Program-made: the position numbers and the translations under genes | Source: Lentisphaerae bacterium RIFOXYA12_64_32 | GTDB lineage: Bacteria > Verrucomicrobiota > Lentisphaeria > Oligosphaerales > YB12-FULL-65-16 | DNA length: 41,874 nt | Direction: 5' to 3' | Assembly (NCBI GenBank): GCA_001803235.1 | Contig: MHBL01000251.1 | Span: 1-41,874, forward strand | Shown: piece after piece, positions 8,549 through 17,444 of the stretch | How positions within the stretch are numbered: the stretch's first letter is position 1 | Layout of the letters: each line of letters starts with the position of its first letter | The notes under the pieces: generated by a model | Seen by the model: the letters and a program-made list of their open reading frames with translations, nothing else | The model's database searches: none | What the model was told of the DNA's origin: nothing

Positions 8549-9259
8549 CTACCCTCTTGTGAGAGGGGGGCCACTGGGGTCATGCCTTCCCGTGAGCAGG
8601 AAGACGCTGTAGGCTTGTGGCTTCCCTTCCGAGTCGGGGCGTGTGATGACGTGCGCGTCGCGGGTGCAGACGTTCGTCAATCCGGCCGCTTCGGCGAGTC
8701 GCCGGATTTCACTTCTTTCGAATCCGTGGTGGAACACACCCTGAGGGTCGGTGTGGAACGAGCCGTCTTCGTGGTCGAGATCCGCGATCGCCACCCCGCC
8801 GCCTGGACGGAGGGAGGCCACCAACGCCGTCAGGACGGCGGCGGGGTCGGGAATGTGATGCAGGACCATGGAACTGACGACCAGATCGAAGGCCGCGCGC
8901 GGCAGCGGATCGCTGCGAACATCGCACTGCAGAGTCCGAACGTTGGCCAACTTCGCGGTGCGGACCTTCGCTTCCAGCACGGCCAGCATCTCCCCGGACG
9001 CGTCGACCGCGGTCACCTGTCCCACGTCCGGCAGCAGCGACAGCGACAGCAGCCCTGTCCCGGCACCGAAGTCCAGCACGTCCATGTCACGTCGCAGCGG
9101 GACGTCGCGTCGGATGGCATCCGCCACGGATCGAGCAACGGCAACGCGACCGGGGTTTGCATCCCACTCGGCGGCCAGCCGGTCGAACCTCGCAACGGGG
9201 TCGCCGCCGGCAGGGATTGCGGCTGGCTTCCAGTCAGAAGAGTCGGAGTTTCGCCTCAT
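8549..9259 (-). CDS. SAM-dependent class I methyltransferase
   Basis: A 236-residue Rossmann-fold methyltransferase. Motif I is VLDFGAGTG (residues 61-69), the acidic residue that holds the SAM ribose is Asp86 in AVDASGEM, and motif IV appears as DLVVSSMVLHHI, common in the UbiE/Methyltransf_11 group. The substrate is unknown. The ATG overlaps the stop of the upstream zinc-ribbon gene by four bases (ATGA), so the two are translationally coupled. The transposase gene lies about 180 bases downstream, on the same strand, without disrupting this gene. Confidence 0.85.
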   Translation of the reverse strand: MRRNSDSSDWKPAAIPAGGDPVARFDRLAAEWDANPGRVAVARSVADAIRRDVPLRRDMDVLDFGAGTGLLSLSLLPDVGQVTAVDASGEMLAVLEAKVRTAKLANVRTLQCDVRSDPLPRAAFDLVVSSMVLHHIPDPAAVLTALVASLRPGGGVAIADLDHEDGSFHTDPQGVFHHGFERSEIRRLAEAAGLTNVCTRDAHVITRPDSEGKPQAYSVFLLTGRHDPSGPPLTRG

Positions 9260-10098
9260 TTCTTCTTGAACCGTTCACTCTCTTCATCCATCCATTTCTT
9301 GTAGCGCTCGTCAGATTCCGACTGCCACTGTTTCCTTTCGACCTGCTTCTTCTCGATGTTGTGCTTCGTCTCGGTGACCTTCTCGGCCGTTTTCTCCACC
9401 ATCTGCTTGTGTTCCTCAGCCGCCTGCGAGAAACGGCTTTCCGCCTGGGCCAGCCGCTCCGTGTTCTTCTTGCGTAGTTCGTCACGGTAGGCACGACTCG
9501 CCAGCGATTTGAAGAAATCCCCGACCGTGAGGAACTTGTTCTGTTCCCGGATAACCTCCGGCTCGCGCAACGCCCTCCGCGCCAGCAGCGCCAGACCGAT
9601 GGCCGCGATCAGCAACAGGGCCCCGAACGGCTCACGGTACGGCGAAGGCAGCGCCCAAAGCCCGATCAACACCAACCAGCCCGGCACCAGGAATGCCTCG
9701 TAGGGGTAGACCCGCAACCGCTCCATGGAATGCGCCAGACGCACGGCAATAAAGCGGGGAAAGACGTCTGCGGTCTTCGAGTGCGCGTAGATGGCAAACA
9801 TGAACGATGTAGCGGTCAGGACGAAGAGAATGTTGGCTACAATGCCCCAGACGACACTGGTGATCATGTTGATGAAGACACAGATCACCGTCAGGCAAAG
9901 GAACAACTCCATCTCAGCGGTCCGAGCGCTACGCCGATCCGCGCCAAACTCATCCGGTGAACGCTTGAGCGCATCCGCAGACGCCTTGACGATCAGAAGA
10001 CGCCCACACTTGGGGCAGTTGACTTCCTGATCGATCTCGATGGGCTCGGCATCCACCGTGCCTTGGCAGTGCGGACATTTGCCGTCAGTAACCAGCAC
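9256..10098 (-). CDS. Zinc-ribbon, four-helix membrane protein with charged coiled-coil tail
   Basis: The protein begins with a zinc ribbon of two CxxC pairs (Cys8/Cys11 in CPHC and Cys28/Cys31 in CPKC, counting from the GTG). After a linker come about four hydrophobic helices in two pairs. The last 90 residues are highly charged and rich in Glu, Lys and Gln, typical of a long coiled coil. No named family is recognised. The GTG at 10098 is preferred because AAGGGG lies six bases upstream and the zinc ribbon starts immediately. ATGs at 10134 and 10155 are possible but have poor ribosome sites. The methyltransferase start overlaps its stop, suggesting joint expression. It may be a membrane scaffold or sensor. 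Confidence 0.7.
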   Translation of the reverse strand: MLVTDGKCPHCQGTVDAEPIEIDQEVNCPKCGRLLIVKASADALKRSPDEFGADRRSARTAEMELFLCLTVICVFINMITSVVWGIVANILFVLTATSFMFAIYAHSKTADVFPRFIAVRLAHSMERLRVYPYEAFLVPGWLVLIGLWALPSPYREPFGALLLIAAIGLALLARRALREPEVIREQNKFLTVGDFFKSLASRAYRDELRKKNTERLAQAESRFSQAAEEHKQMVEKTAEKVTETKHNIEKKQVERKQWQSESDERYKKWMDEESERFKKK

Positions 10099-10400
10099 GT
10101 CACACCCCTTGCCGTTCAAGCCATGACCAACCATGCCCCCGGGCCGTAATGCCAAGGCGAGACAGTTCTAGCCCGGCTGGCAGAAAACCTACCATCCGGG
10201 AGATGGGAATGCAATTCGTGAATGTTGTACCACTCTCCGCGATCAGCGATCCGACTTGATCGGCAGGGGTTGCGACTGTACTCGTAACTGTCCCCGCTGT
10301 CGTTCTCGTTACTCGGGGTCGGTCCGATGCCGACCACGGTGGCGGTCATCGAGAAACGATGGCAGCTAGAGTGACGTTGGGCGATTTCAAGGAGTCACAC

Positions 10401-11510
10401 ATGAAGCGCAGCGCGAAGTCCGCAACGCCGACCGAGTCGTGCCAGGTATATTTCGGCACGTACACGGCCAAGACAGAATCCCAAGGCATCTACATGTGCC
10501 GGCTGGATATGACGACTGGCGTACTGACGGCGCCGGAACTGGCCACGGCGGCGGTGAATCCCTCGTTCCTTGGCGTCCACCCCAATCGCCGCTTCTTGTA
10601 CGCCGTCAGCGAGATGGCGGGGGGCACGGGCGGCAAAACGGGTGCCGTCAGCGCCTTCGGCATTGACGCCGCCACCGGCGAGCTGACCCAACTGAACCAG
10701 GCCTCGTCGGGCGGTGCCGGGCCGTGCCACCTGGTCGTCGACAGAGCCGGAAAGAACGCCCTGGTCGCCAACTACTCCAGTGGCAGTGTCGCCGTTCTGC
10801 CTATCGACATGGACGGACGACTGCGCGAACCGTCCTGCGCCGTTCAGCACCGTGGCTCGAGCGTGAACCGCAGCCGGCAGGAAGGCCCGCACGCGCACTC
10901 GATCAACCTGGATGCCGCCAACCGGTTCGCCTTCGCCGCCGACCTCGGCACCGACAAGGTGTACGTGTACGCCTTCGATCCGGTCCAGGGCACGCTGACT
11001 CCGCACACACCGCCCGCCGCCGCGGTCAAGCCCGGCGCCGGGCCGCGCCATTTCGCGTTCCACCCGTCCGGGACGTCGGCGTACGTCATCAACGAACTCG
11101 ATTCGACCGTCACCGTGTTCGGGTATGATGCCGCGCGCGGCGTGCTGCGCGACGCCCAAGCCATCTCGACGTTGCCCGAGGACTTCAAGGAGACGAACTA
11201 CCCCGCCGAGGTGCAGGTGCACCCGAGCGGCCGATTCGTCTACGGCTCGAACCGCGGCCACGACAGCATCGCCGTGTTCGCGGTTGACGCCGCAACGGGG
11301 ACGCTGACGCCGTCACAACACAGCCCGAGCGGCGGCAAGTGGCCACGGCACTTCGGCATCGACCCGACCAGCCGCTGGCTGATCGCGGCGAACCACAATT
11401 CGAACAACGTCGTGGTGTTTGGAATCGACGCGCAGACCGGCGAATTGTCTCCGACCGGCCAGGTCATCGACGTGCCCATGGCCGTGTGCGTCACGTTCCT
11501 GGCCGTTTGA
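10401..11510 (+). CDS. 6-phosphogluconolactonase-type lactonase (YbhE/Pgl beta-propeller family)
   Basis: A 369-residue seven-bladed beta-propeller of the lactonase family typified by E. coli YbhE/Pgl. The recurring blade signatures are plain: FGTYT near the N-terminus, GPCHLVVD, HAHSINLD, GAGPRHFAFHPSG, EVQVHPSGRFVYGSNRG and WPRHFGIDP. This family hydrolyses 6-phosphogluconolactone or related sugar lactones in the cytoplasm. In this neighbourhood it could also open lactones made by the Gfo/Idh dehydrogenases, but that is inference. The ATG at 10401 follows CAAGGAG by a good spacing, so the longer frame starting at 10359 is not used. It is divergent from the zinc-ribbon gene. Confidence 0.88.
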   Translation: MKRSAKSATPTESCQVYFGTYTAKTESQGIYMCRLDMTTGVLTAPELATAAVNPSFLGVHPNRRFLYAVSEMAGGTGGKTGAVSAFGIDAATGELTQLNQASSGGAGPCHLVVDRAGKNALVANYSSGSVAVLPIDMDGRLREPSCAVQHRGSSVNRSRQEGPHAHSINLDAANRFAFAADLGTDKVYVYAFDPVQGTLTPHTPPAAAVKPGAGPRHFAFHPSGTSAYVINELDSTVTVFGYDAARGVLRDAQAISTLPEDFKETNYPAEVQVHPSGRFVYGSNRGHDSIAVFAVDAATGTLTPSQHSPSGGKWPRHFGIDPTSRWLIAANHNSNNVVVFGIDAQTGELSPTGQVIDVPMAVCVTFLAV

Positions 11511-11817
11511 GGGACCGGATCACTGTGGCGCCAGCGTGGGAAGCGGCCGTCTCTCCCCCACGGGCCACAGCTATCAAGCTAACGGCGGGGGCTTGCGATT
11601 GTACCGCAAGATGGTGTTCCGCAAAGTAGCAGCAAGGCTCCAGCCTTGCTGTCCCGCCCCTTCTTTCTGCGCCGGGCGGACGGACGGCGGGGGAGACTGC
11701 AAGGCTGGAGCCTTGCTCTACTTCCTCAGAGCGTCGAACCACGGTACCGACAGACGCCGGCATCGTTAGCTTGATAGGCATGCCCCAACGGGCGGCCGTT
11801 CCCGTGGCGGCCGATCC
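11511..11817. other. Gene-free region containing REP-like repeat copy A
   Basis: No plausible coding frame is seen. The main content is the paired palindromic repeat at 11626-11732. The rest is unstructured sequence between the convergent lactonase and Gfo/Idh genes. Confidence 0.6.
11626..11732. repeat. REP/BIME-like inverted repeat, copy A
   Basis: AGCAAGGCTCCAGCCTTGC at 11631-11649 and its exact reverse complement at 11699-11717 face each other across about 50 bases. Each arm is itself a near-perfect palindrome with an 8-base stem and 2-base loop, and GTAG or CTAC caps the outside. The right flank, GGAGCCTTGCTCTACTTCCT at 11708-11727, recurs exactly at 17511-17530 in copy B. The structure is that of a bacterial interspersed mosaic element between convergent genes. 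Confidence 0.7.
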
Positions 11818-12858
11818 TCACCCGACCTTGACCGGCTGCCCGCTCGCGGCGCTCTTGTAAATCGCGTCGAGCAGGTCCATGACGATGATGCCTTCCTCCG
11901 CCGTGGCCGTGTTGGGCTTGTCGTTGAGGATGCAGTCGACGAAATGGGCCATGGCCCCCTGCACGCCAGGCACAGGCGGGTGCAGGGCCATGTCGAACAG
12001 GCGGCCGTCGCGTTCGAGGTAGAGCTCCGCCTCGAAGTTATAGCCTTCACCCGTGTTCTGCTGCACGAGGCCGCCCTTGGTCCCGTACAACTGCGTGATC
12101 ATGCGCTCACGCTCCTTGCAGTTGGCCGCCCAGGACGCCTCCACCTCCACCGTGGCGCCGTTCGCGAATTTGATCATTCCGACCGCCAGGTCTTCGACGT
12201 CGTACTGTTTGTTCTGCTTCTTGGCCAATGCGGTCGCGATGGGGTTGTAGGCGCTGCCCATCACCCAGACCGGCTTCGGGTAGTTCATCAACCACAGCGC
12301 CAGGTCAAGCCGGTGCACGCCCAAGTCGATCAACGGGCCACCGCCCGAAAGCTCTTTCTGCCCGAACCAGCCCCCAAACCGCGGCATCCCGCGCCGGCGA
12401 TGCCACACCGTTCGCGCGAAGTAAATGTCGCCCAGAATGCCACTCTCCACCTCCTGCTTCAAGGCCCAGGATTGCTCCGTGAATCGGTAGGAGAAGTTGA
12501 TCATCAAGCGCTTCCCAACCTTGTCTGCCGTGTCGCGCATTTTGCGCGCTTCCTTGCCGTTCATGGCCATGGGTTTCTCGCACAGAACATGGCACCCGGC
12601 TTTGAGCGCGGCAATGGTCAGCGGCGCATGAAACTTGTTCGGTGTCGCGACACTGACGATGTCCAGTTTCTCCTTCTTCAGCATGTCCTCGGCCGTGGTG
12701 TAGCGGTTGGGGACCTTGAACTCATTTCCCGCCTGCTCCAGCAGCACAGCATTGAGGTCGGCGATCGCTACCACCTCCGCCTCGGGATGCCCCTGATACC
12801 CACGGATGTGCCCCTTGCCCATGCCTAACCCAATCACACCGACTCGCAGCTTCGCCAT
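11818..12858 (-). CDS. Gfo/Idh/MocA-family oxidoreductase, ThuB-like
   Basis: A 346-residue NAD(P)-dependent sugar dehydrogenase. The Rossmann motif is VGVIGLGMGKGH (residues 6-17), the conserved EKP is Glu94-Lys95-Pro96, and the catalytic region LIDLGVHRLD carries Asp178 and His182. The start at 12858 has a textbook AGGAGG site. It lies 125 bases downstream of the thuA-like gene on the same strand. In Rhizobiaceae the ThuA/ThuB pair consists of such a dehydrogenase, which oxidises a disaccharide to its 3-keto form, and ThuA, which acts on that product. The pairing here suggests a similar route, but the substrate is not known. Confidence 0.88.
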   Translation of the reverse strand: MAKLRVGVIGLGMGKGHIRGYQGHPEAEVVAIADLNAVLLEQAGNEFKVPNRYTTAEDMLKKEKLDIVSVATPNKFHAPLTIAALKAGCHVLCEKPMAMNGKEARKMRDTADKVGKRLMINFSYRFTEQSWALKQEVESGILGDIYFARTVWHRRRGMPRFGGWFGQKELSGGGPLIDLGVHRLDLALWLMNYPKPVWVMGSAYNPIATALAKKQNKQYDVEDLAVGMIKFANGATVEVEASWAANCKERERMITQLYGTKGGLVQQNTGEGYNFEAELYLERDGRLFDMALHPPVPGVQGAMAHFVDCILNDKPNTATAEEGIIVMDLLDAIYKSAASGQPVKVG

Positions 12859-12883
12859 GGAAATTGACCTCCTGATTCGAATC

Positions 12884-12928
12884 TATCGATTGCTATCGAC
12901 CGCAGTCGAGTGCGACCGACTGCAATCG
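12884..12928. repeat. Intercistronic dyad with repeated TATCGA
   Basis: Between the ThuA-like and Gfo/Idh genes, CTATCGA occurs twice (12884-12890 and 12893-12899). GCAGTCG (12902-12908) pairs with CGACTGC (12917-12923), and CGATTGC (12887-12893) pairs with GCAATCG (12922-12928). It could be an RNA hairpin that tunes the second gene, or a regulator site. Confidence 0.4.
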
Positions 12929-12983
12929 AAGGACACCGTACACCTCGGGAATGGCAAGCGTCTTGCCCCCAAACGCCCGGATC

Positions 12984-13751
12984 TCACGACACCGCCGGCA
13001 GGTTCCGCAGGTCCACCTCGCGCGGCTTGATCACTTCGATCGGCTTCACGTTCGGGCAGACGTGCGGCCGCACCAACCGCGGCTTGGCCCAACGCGCCGC
13101 GTTCCCGATAACCTTGACGATCTCCGGGTGATGGTATGTGGGATAGGTCTCGTGCCCCGGGCGGAAGTAGAATATCCGGCCGTGCCCGCGCTCCCAGCAG
13201 CAGCCACTGCGAAACACTTCGCCGCCCTCGAACCAGGAGACGAAAACCAGCTTGTCAGGCGTCGGGACATCGAAACGCTCGCCGTACATCTCTTCGTTAG
13301 GCAGTTCAATGTAATCGCCGATGCCCTCGGCGACCGGGTGCCCCGGCTCGATGTTCCACAGGCGTTCCTTCTCGGCTGCTTCGCGCCACGTCAGAGAGCA
13401 GTTCGTGCCCAGCATGCGCTTGAAAATCTTCGAGAAATGCCCTGAGTGCAGAACGATCAACCCCATCCCCTCCAACACGCGCTTCTGGACCTTGTTGACC
13501 ACCTCGTCCTTCACCTCACCGTGCGCCATATGCCCCCACCAGACAAGCACTTCACTCCAGTTCAGGACATCATCAGTCAACCCGTGTTCCGGTTCGTCAA
13601 GCGTGGCCGTCTTCAGTTCAAAGTTGCCCTGCCTCCTTAGATTGTTGGCAAGGGTCATGTGCATGCCATCAGGATAAATCTTCCTGACCTTCTCGTTCTT
13701 CTTCTCATGCCGGAACTCGTTCCACACCGTGATCTTCACATGGTCACACAT
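12984..13751 (-). CDS. thuA: ThuA-like trehalose utilisation protein
   Basis: This 255-residue protein closely resembles rhizobial ThuA. Characteristic segments are [36 protein letters not shown], the Glu-rich [10 protein letters not shown] and [14 protein letters not shown]. The fold is related to class I glutamine amidotransferases but lacks their nucleophile arrangement. ThuA acts on 3-keto disaccharides made by ThuB, a Gfo/Idh/MocA dehydrogenase, and such a gene follows here. The ATG at 13751 has GGAG nine bases upstream, while the TTG five codons earlier has no good site. It is divergent from an AraC-family regulator, a likely controller. Enzyme specificity for trehalose is not shown. 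Confidence 0.85.
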   Translation of the reverse strand: MCDHVKITVWNEFRHEKKNEKVRKIYPDGMHMTLANNLRRQGNFELKTATLDEPEHGLTDDVLNWSEVLVWWGHMAHGEVKDEVVNKVQKRVLEGMGLIVLHSGHFSKIFKRMLGTNCSLTWREAAEKERLWNIEPGHPVAEGIGDYIELPNEEMYGERFDVPTPDKLVFVSWFEGGEVFRSGCCWERGHGRIFYFRPGHETYPTYHHPEIVKVIGNAARWAKPRLVRPHVCPNVKPIEVIKPREVDLRNLPAVS

Positions 13752-13844
13752 GGCACACTTCTCCAAATTAGTTTATTACCTTGAAGATAAGCGTTTACGA
13801 TATCATGGCCACCTCCATCATGAACCCTGCATATCCGATGACGC

Positions 13845-13873
13845 TTTACAGTTAATGTGTCGCAGTCTACATT
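13845..13873 (+). promoter_or_regulatory. Promoter for the AraC-family regulator
   Basis: TTTACA (13845-13850) and TACATT (13868-13873) are spaced by 17 bases. Transcription would start about 48 bases before the GTG at 13928. The remaining 90 bases up to the divergent thuA-like gene must hold its promoter and the regulator's binding site. Confidence 0.45.
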
Positions 13874-13927
13874 TTCGGGCAATGCTGTTATCTAGGATAT
13901 TCTCGTGAAAACAAGGACAAAACTTAC

Positions 13928-14839
13928 GTGCACTGGGTCGTGGAACAGCTTCAACGCCCCGGACGCATCAACGTGTCGGAGTTGTGCCGGGACGTGCTGA
14001 CGGAGTGGACGGACGGACTGGAGAAGAACACCGCGGCGTTGCGGATTCCGCGCGTGCGGGATCAGTTTCGTGTCATCCCGGGGACTCACTTCCATCTGGA
14101 ACCGGAAGTCTTTGTCCAGATTTCTGGATACACCCTGTTCCAGTTTCCCCAGGAGCGCGTCTGGGCCTGGCCGGGCGAGATCTGCGTCGTGCCGCGCGGC
14201 ATGCCGCACGGCGAGACCGTCGGTGCCTGCGACGGACCGTTCTTCAATCTGGTGATCGCAAGGAACCGTGACCGGATCTCGTTCCACCTTGCCAGCGAGC
14301 GTGGCAACGCCAGGCCGGGCATCATGGCGGCCACGCCGTTCCAGGTACAGGTCGACCCATCGGGCATTTTCAGCCACCTGGACGACGCGACGCACCTGTT
14401 CCACCGCGGCACACCCGCGTCTGGCCGCGCCGCTCGCGCCCTGGTCACCGCGGCGCTGGCCTGCCTGGCAGAGGTGGCTGGTGGCACGGCCGAACCCGGG
14501 AAGCCGGAGCACCCGAAAATCAGTCGGTGCCGGCAGGTGGTCATGGTGAATCTGTCCGACCCAGGCCTGTGCGTGGCGGCTGTCGCCGAATCCCTGCAGT
14601 GTTCGGCCGACTACCTGTCGCACCTGTTCCACAAGGAGACAGGCACGCCGTTGGCGCTGTACATTAACCAACGCCGGGTCGAGCACGCCAGGACCCTGTT
14701 GGAGAAGACGGCCCTGAACGTCAAAGAGGTGGCCTACGCTGCCGGCTACCGCGACCCGGGCTATTTTGCCCGGGTCTTCCGCCGGCTCTCCGGGCAGTCG
14801 CCCAAAGCGTACCGCAGGGAAAACAGCGCGCCCACCTGA
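13928..14839 (+). CDS. AraC-family transcriptional regulator
   Basis: A 303-residue regulator. The N-terminal part looks like a cupin sensor (HFHLEPEVFVQISGYT, then VVPRGMPHGE around residues 55-95). The C-terminal 100 residues hold the double helix-turn-helix of the AraC/XylS family, with AAVAESLQCSADYLSHLFHK for the first and VKEVAYAAGYRDPGYFARVF for the second. It starts with GTG at 13928 after AAGGA. It faces the thuA-like/Gfo-Idh pair and probably controls it. The DUF1028 and SGNH genes follow on its own strand, so it may control those too. The inducing sugar is unknown. Confidence 0.87.
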   Translation: MHWVVEQLQRPGRINVSELCRDVLTEWTDGLEKNTAALRIPRVRDQFRVIPGTHFHLEPEVFVQISGYTLFQFPQERVWAWPGEICVVPRGMPHGETVGACDGPFFNLVIARNRDRISFHLASERGNARPGIMAATPFQVQVDPSGIFSHLDDATHLFHRGTPASGRAARALVTAALACLAEVAGGTAEPGKPEHPKISRCRQVVMVNLSDPGLCVAAVAESLQCSADYLSHLFHKETGTPLALYINQRRVEHARTLLEKTALNVKEVAYAAGYRDPGYFARVFRRLSGQSPKAYRRENSAPT

Positions 14840-14882
14840 TGCCGGCGGGCGAAGATTGGACGGGGAGACGCGGACGGGAAAT

Positions 14883-15014
14883 GAAGACCATAAACAAAGA
14901 CGAAGGACGGAGAGCAGGACCCGGCGCGCCGGTTTCCTTCGGCCCTGAACTGCGGTCTTCTTCCTCAGTCTTTGTCTCCGATCTTCGTCTCAGGTCTTCG
15001 TCTCACGTCTTTGT
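14883..15014. repeat. Purine-rich stretch followed by CT-rich imperfect repeats
   Basis: A purine-rich run (14883-14930) is followed by imperfect repeats of GTCTTCGTCTC and GTCTTTGTC (14954-15014). ACAAAGAC (14895-14902) can pair with GTCTTTGT (14968-14975), and GACGAAG with CTTCGTC downstream. The transcript of the regulator could fold here before the DUF1028 gene. Confidence 0.4.
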
Positions 15015-15032
15015 CGACAGGAGAACTGTGCC

Positions 15033-15725
15033 ATGATCTACACATCCCCACCTCCGCCTGCGCTCACCGCGATCACCGCCACGTTCTCCATCGTGGCGGC
15101 GGATCCGGAAACCGGCATCTGTGGCGCCGCGGTGGCCAGCAAGTACCCGGCGGTGGGCAAAGTCGTGCCCTTTGTCCGGCCCGGCGTCGGCGCCTTCTGC
15201 ACCCAGGCCTGGAGCCATTCGCCGTGGGGCAAGGCCGCCCTCGACCTGCTCGAAAGCGGCAAACTCCCGGAAGAAGTCCTGGCCGAACTGCTGCGCCAGG
15301 ACGAACTGCGCGACAAGCGACAACTCGCCATCGTCGACCTGCAAGGCCGGGTGGCCAACCGCAATCCGTTTGGCGTCGACGCCGCGGCACTGTGGTGGGG
15401 CGCTGCGTCCGGCCGATTCTACTCCTGCCAGGGCAACACACTGGTGGGCCGCGCAGTGCTTGATGCCATGGCTGGCGCCTACGAAAACACGCAGGGCTCG
15501 CTCGCCGACCGGCTCATGGCCGCGTTGCTGGCGGGTGACGCCGTCGGCGGTGATCACCGCGGCCGGCTCGCCGCCGGCATCCGCATCGCCAAGACCGGCG
15601 TCCCCGGCCATTGGCTGGAACTGGACGTCGACGAGAGCAACGATGCCGTCCGCGAACTCGGACGCCTGTACCGGAGCCTGACTCACGACGCCAAAGGCGC
15701 CTGGTCCAACGACCTGCGCGGCTGA
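15033..15725 (+). CDS. DUF1028-family protein
   Basis: This 230-residue protein matches the DUF1028 family, which is related to Ntn hydrolases. Typical features are the TFSIVAADPETGICG opening, AVASKYPAVGKVVP, GVGAFCTQAW, QLAIVDLQGRVA and the YSCQGNTLVG segment. Its biochemical role is uncharacterised. Related proteins are often found beside peptidases or hydrolases. The ATG at 15033 is preceded by AGGAG at good spacing. The secreted SGNH hydrolase starts 62 bases downstream and probably shares the transcript, with the AraC regulator upstream. The N-terminal 10 residues (SPPPPAL) are an extension to the family start. Confidence 0.8.
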   Translation: MIYTSPPPPALTAITATFSIVAADPETGICGAAVASKYPAVGKVVPFVRPGVGAFCTQAWSHSPWGKAALDLLESGKLPEEVLAELLRQDELRDKRQLAIVDLQGRVANRNPFGVDAAALWWGAASGRFYSCQGNTLVGRAVLDAMAGAYENTQGSLADRLMAALLAGDAVGGDHRGRLAAGIRIAKTGVPGHWLELDVDESNDAVRELGRLYRSLTHDAKGAWSNDLRG

Positions 15726-15787
15726 TCCGGCCAATAACGATTGCGACGAGGATTACAGGAAGCGATTCAGGGAAAGGAACGAACACC

Positions 15788-17368
15788 ATGAACCGCGTAC
15801 TCCGTTACGGTTGGGGCCTCGCAGGGTTGGTCCTGGCGTCCTATGTCACCCTCGGTGGCGAGGCGAAGAATCTCCTCCTGAACCCCGGTTTCGAACAAGA
15901 CGCTCGTGGCCAAATCGCCACCTGGCAAGTGACCACTTCGTGGCAGGGTACGCTGGAGGTGGCGTCGGGCGACGGCGTGCCCCACACCGGCAAGCGCGGC
16001 GCGCGGCTGTCAGCCGTAACGAAGGACGGCAAGGCATGGGGCCGCATGTTTCAGCCCGTGCGCCCGCCAGAGATCACGGCACGACGCTTCCGGTTCTCCG
16101 TGTGGGCCAAGGGCCAGGGCGAATGCCTGCTGGGCATCATCCAGTACACACCGCCCCAACCGGGCAAGGTTCACTACACCTACACGTGGCAGGAGAAAGC
16201 CACGCCGCTCACCGACACCTGGCAGGAGTTGAGCCAGGAACTGCTCGTGCTCGATCCGCAAGTGCAGAGCTTCGGCGCTGTGGTCGAAGTGCGCGGGAAC
16301 GGCGCCAATGCGCTCGTGGACGACGCGGCCCTGGTCCGGGTCGAACCCGCCGGCATCACCATGCGCGTTACACCCCCGTTCGCAATGGTCGCTCCCGGAA
16401 ATGACGTCCCCCTGGACATCTCGACCGAGGACCAGGGCAAGCGGCTGAACCAAGGCACCCTGAAACTCTTCCTCGTCAGCCCCGATGCCACCACCTCGTG
16501 CCAAGATGTCGCCAAGGACGCCGCTGGCGCCACACGCTACAACTGGACCTTCGCGGCCGCAGCCCCCACCGGAATTCATCGCCTGATCGCTCTGCACGTG
16601 GACTCCGGTGCAGTCGCGGAAGCGTATGCAGACATCGCGGCGAAAGAGACTATCGACGCCTTCGAGCAAGCTGCCGCCAAGGTGAGACTCGCCCCCGTCC
16701 CGGCGCACCTGCTGTTCATCGGCGACAGCCTCACCGACTTCCAGCGCGGCTACAACTACGTGGACAAGGTCGCCTTCTGGCTGCAACGCCGTTTCGGCGA
16801 CCAGGTCACCTTCCGCAACGCCGGCGTGGGCGGCGACTTCATCTCCCGCGTGCTGAGCCGCCTGAACCGCGAGCCCAGCGCCTACCGCCTGTCCATGTAC
16901 GACAACCTGTTCGAGCCGTCACCAACGCACGTATTCGTTTTCCTCGGCCACAACGACAGCAAGGTCAGCAGCACCTCTGATTACACCGAACAGGCGGTGT
17001 TGCCAGCCAAGTTCGAAGAGGACTACCGCGCCGTGCTGGGGAAGATTCGTGCCGAGACCAAAGCCAAGGTCACAGTGCTGTCGGCCACATCGTCGGTGTT
17101 TGAAATCTGCCAGGCGAATGCCGACAAGGCGAGGACCGCCAACCGGCCTCACTCGCTGTTCGGGAAACCGGAGGAACTCGAGCGCTACAACGTGCTGGCG
17201 AAGAACGTGGCGGCGGAAGCAGGCGCCGCCTATCTCGACGTCTACGAACCGACCCGCACGCACCCGGACAAGCGCAGCCTTTTCGACCCCAACGACGGCG
17301 TGCACCTCACCAACGCGGGCAACCACTTCATCGCCCTTCAGTTGCTGCAGTACCTGGGTGGCGAGTGA
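15788..17368 (+). CDS. Secreted SGNH/GDSL hydrolase with N-terminal carbohydrate-binding-like domain
   Basis: A 526-residue protein with a signal peptide (about residues 1-25). A beta-sandwich follows, opening NLLLNPGFEQ, as in CBM4/9-type carbohydrate-binding modules (about 27-180). After a linker domain comes an SGNH hydrolase from about residue 305. The nucleophile is Ser314 in FIGDSLTD, block III is GHNDSK, and Asp503 and His506 lie in DGVHL. Such enzymes remove acetyl or other acyl groups from polysaccharides in the periplasm or outside the cell. The start at 15788 follows AAGGAA. It lies downstream of the DUF1028 gene and close to the ThuA-like sugar genes, so a role in processing a decorated glycan is plausible. 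Confidence 0.88.
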   Translation: MNRVLRYGWGLAGLVLASYVTLGGEAKNLLLNPGFEQDARGQIATWQVTTSWQGTLEVASGDGVPHTGKRGARLSAVTKDGKAWGRMFQPVRPPEITARRFRFSVWAKGQGECLLGIIQYTPPQPGKVHYTYTWQEKATPLTDTWQELSQELLVLDPQVQSFGAVVEVRGNGANALVDDAALVRVEPAGITMRVTPPFAMVAPGNDVPLDISTEDQGKRLNQGTLKLFLVSPDATTSCQDVAKDAAGATRYNWTFAAAAPTGIHRLIALHVDSGAVAEAYADIAAKETIDAFEQAAAKVRLAPVPAHLLFIGDSLTDFQRGYNYVDKVAFWLQRRFGDQVTFRNAGVGGDFISRVLSRLNREPSAYRLSMYDNLFEPSPTHVFVFLGHNDSKVSSTSDYTEQAVLPAKFEEDYRAVLGKIRAETKAKVTVLSATSSVFEICQANADKARTANRPHSLFGKPEELERYNVLAKNVAAEAGAAYLDVYEPTRTHPDKRSLFDPNDGVHLTNAGNHFIALQLLQYLGGE

Positions 17369-17444
17369 CCAAGGCGGCAGCCTGGTCGCACGGTCCGCCA
17401 AGAAGCCACCTGCGCAATAAGCCTGGCAGGTCACAAGCGCGCAC

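Noticed and set aside
14954..15014. Possible CRISPR-like repeats
   Set aside because: The units are short, imperfect and without regular spacers, and no cas genes are present.
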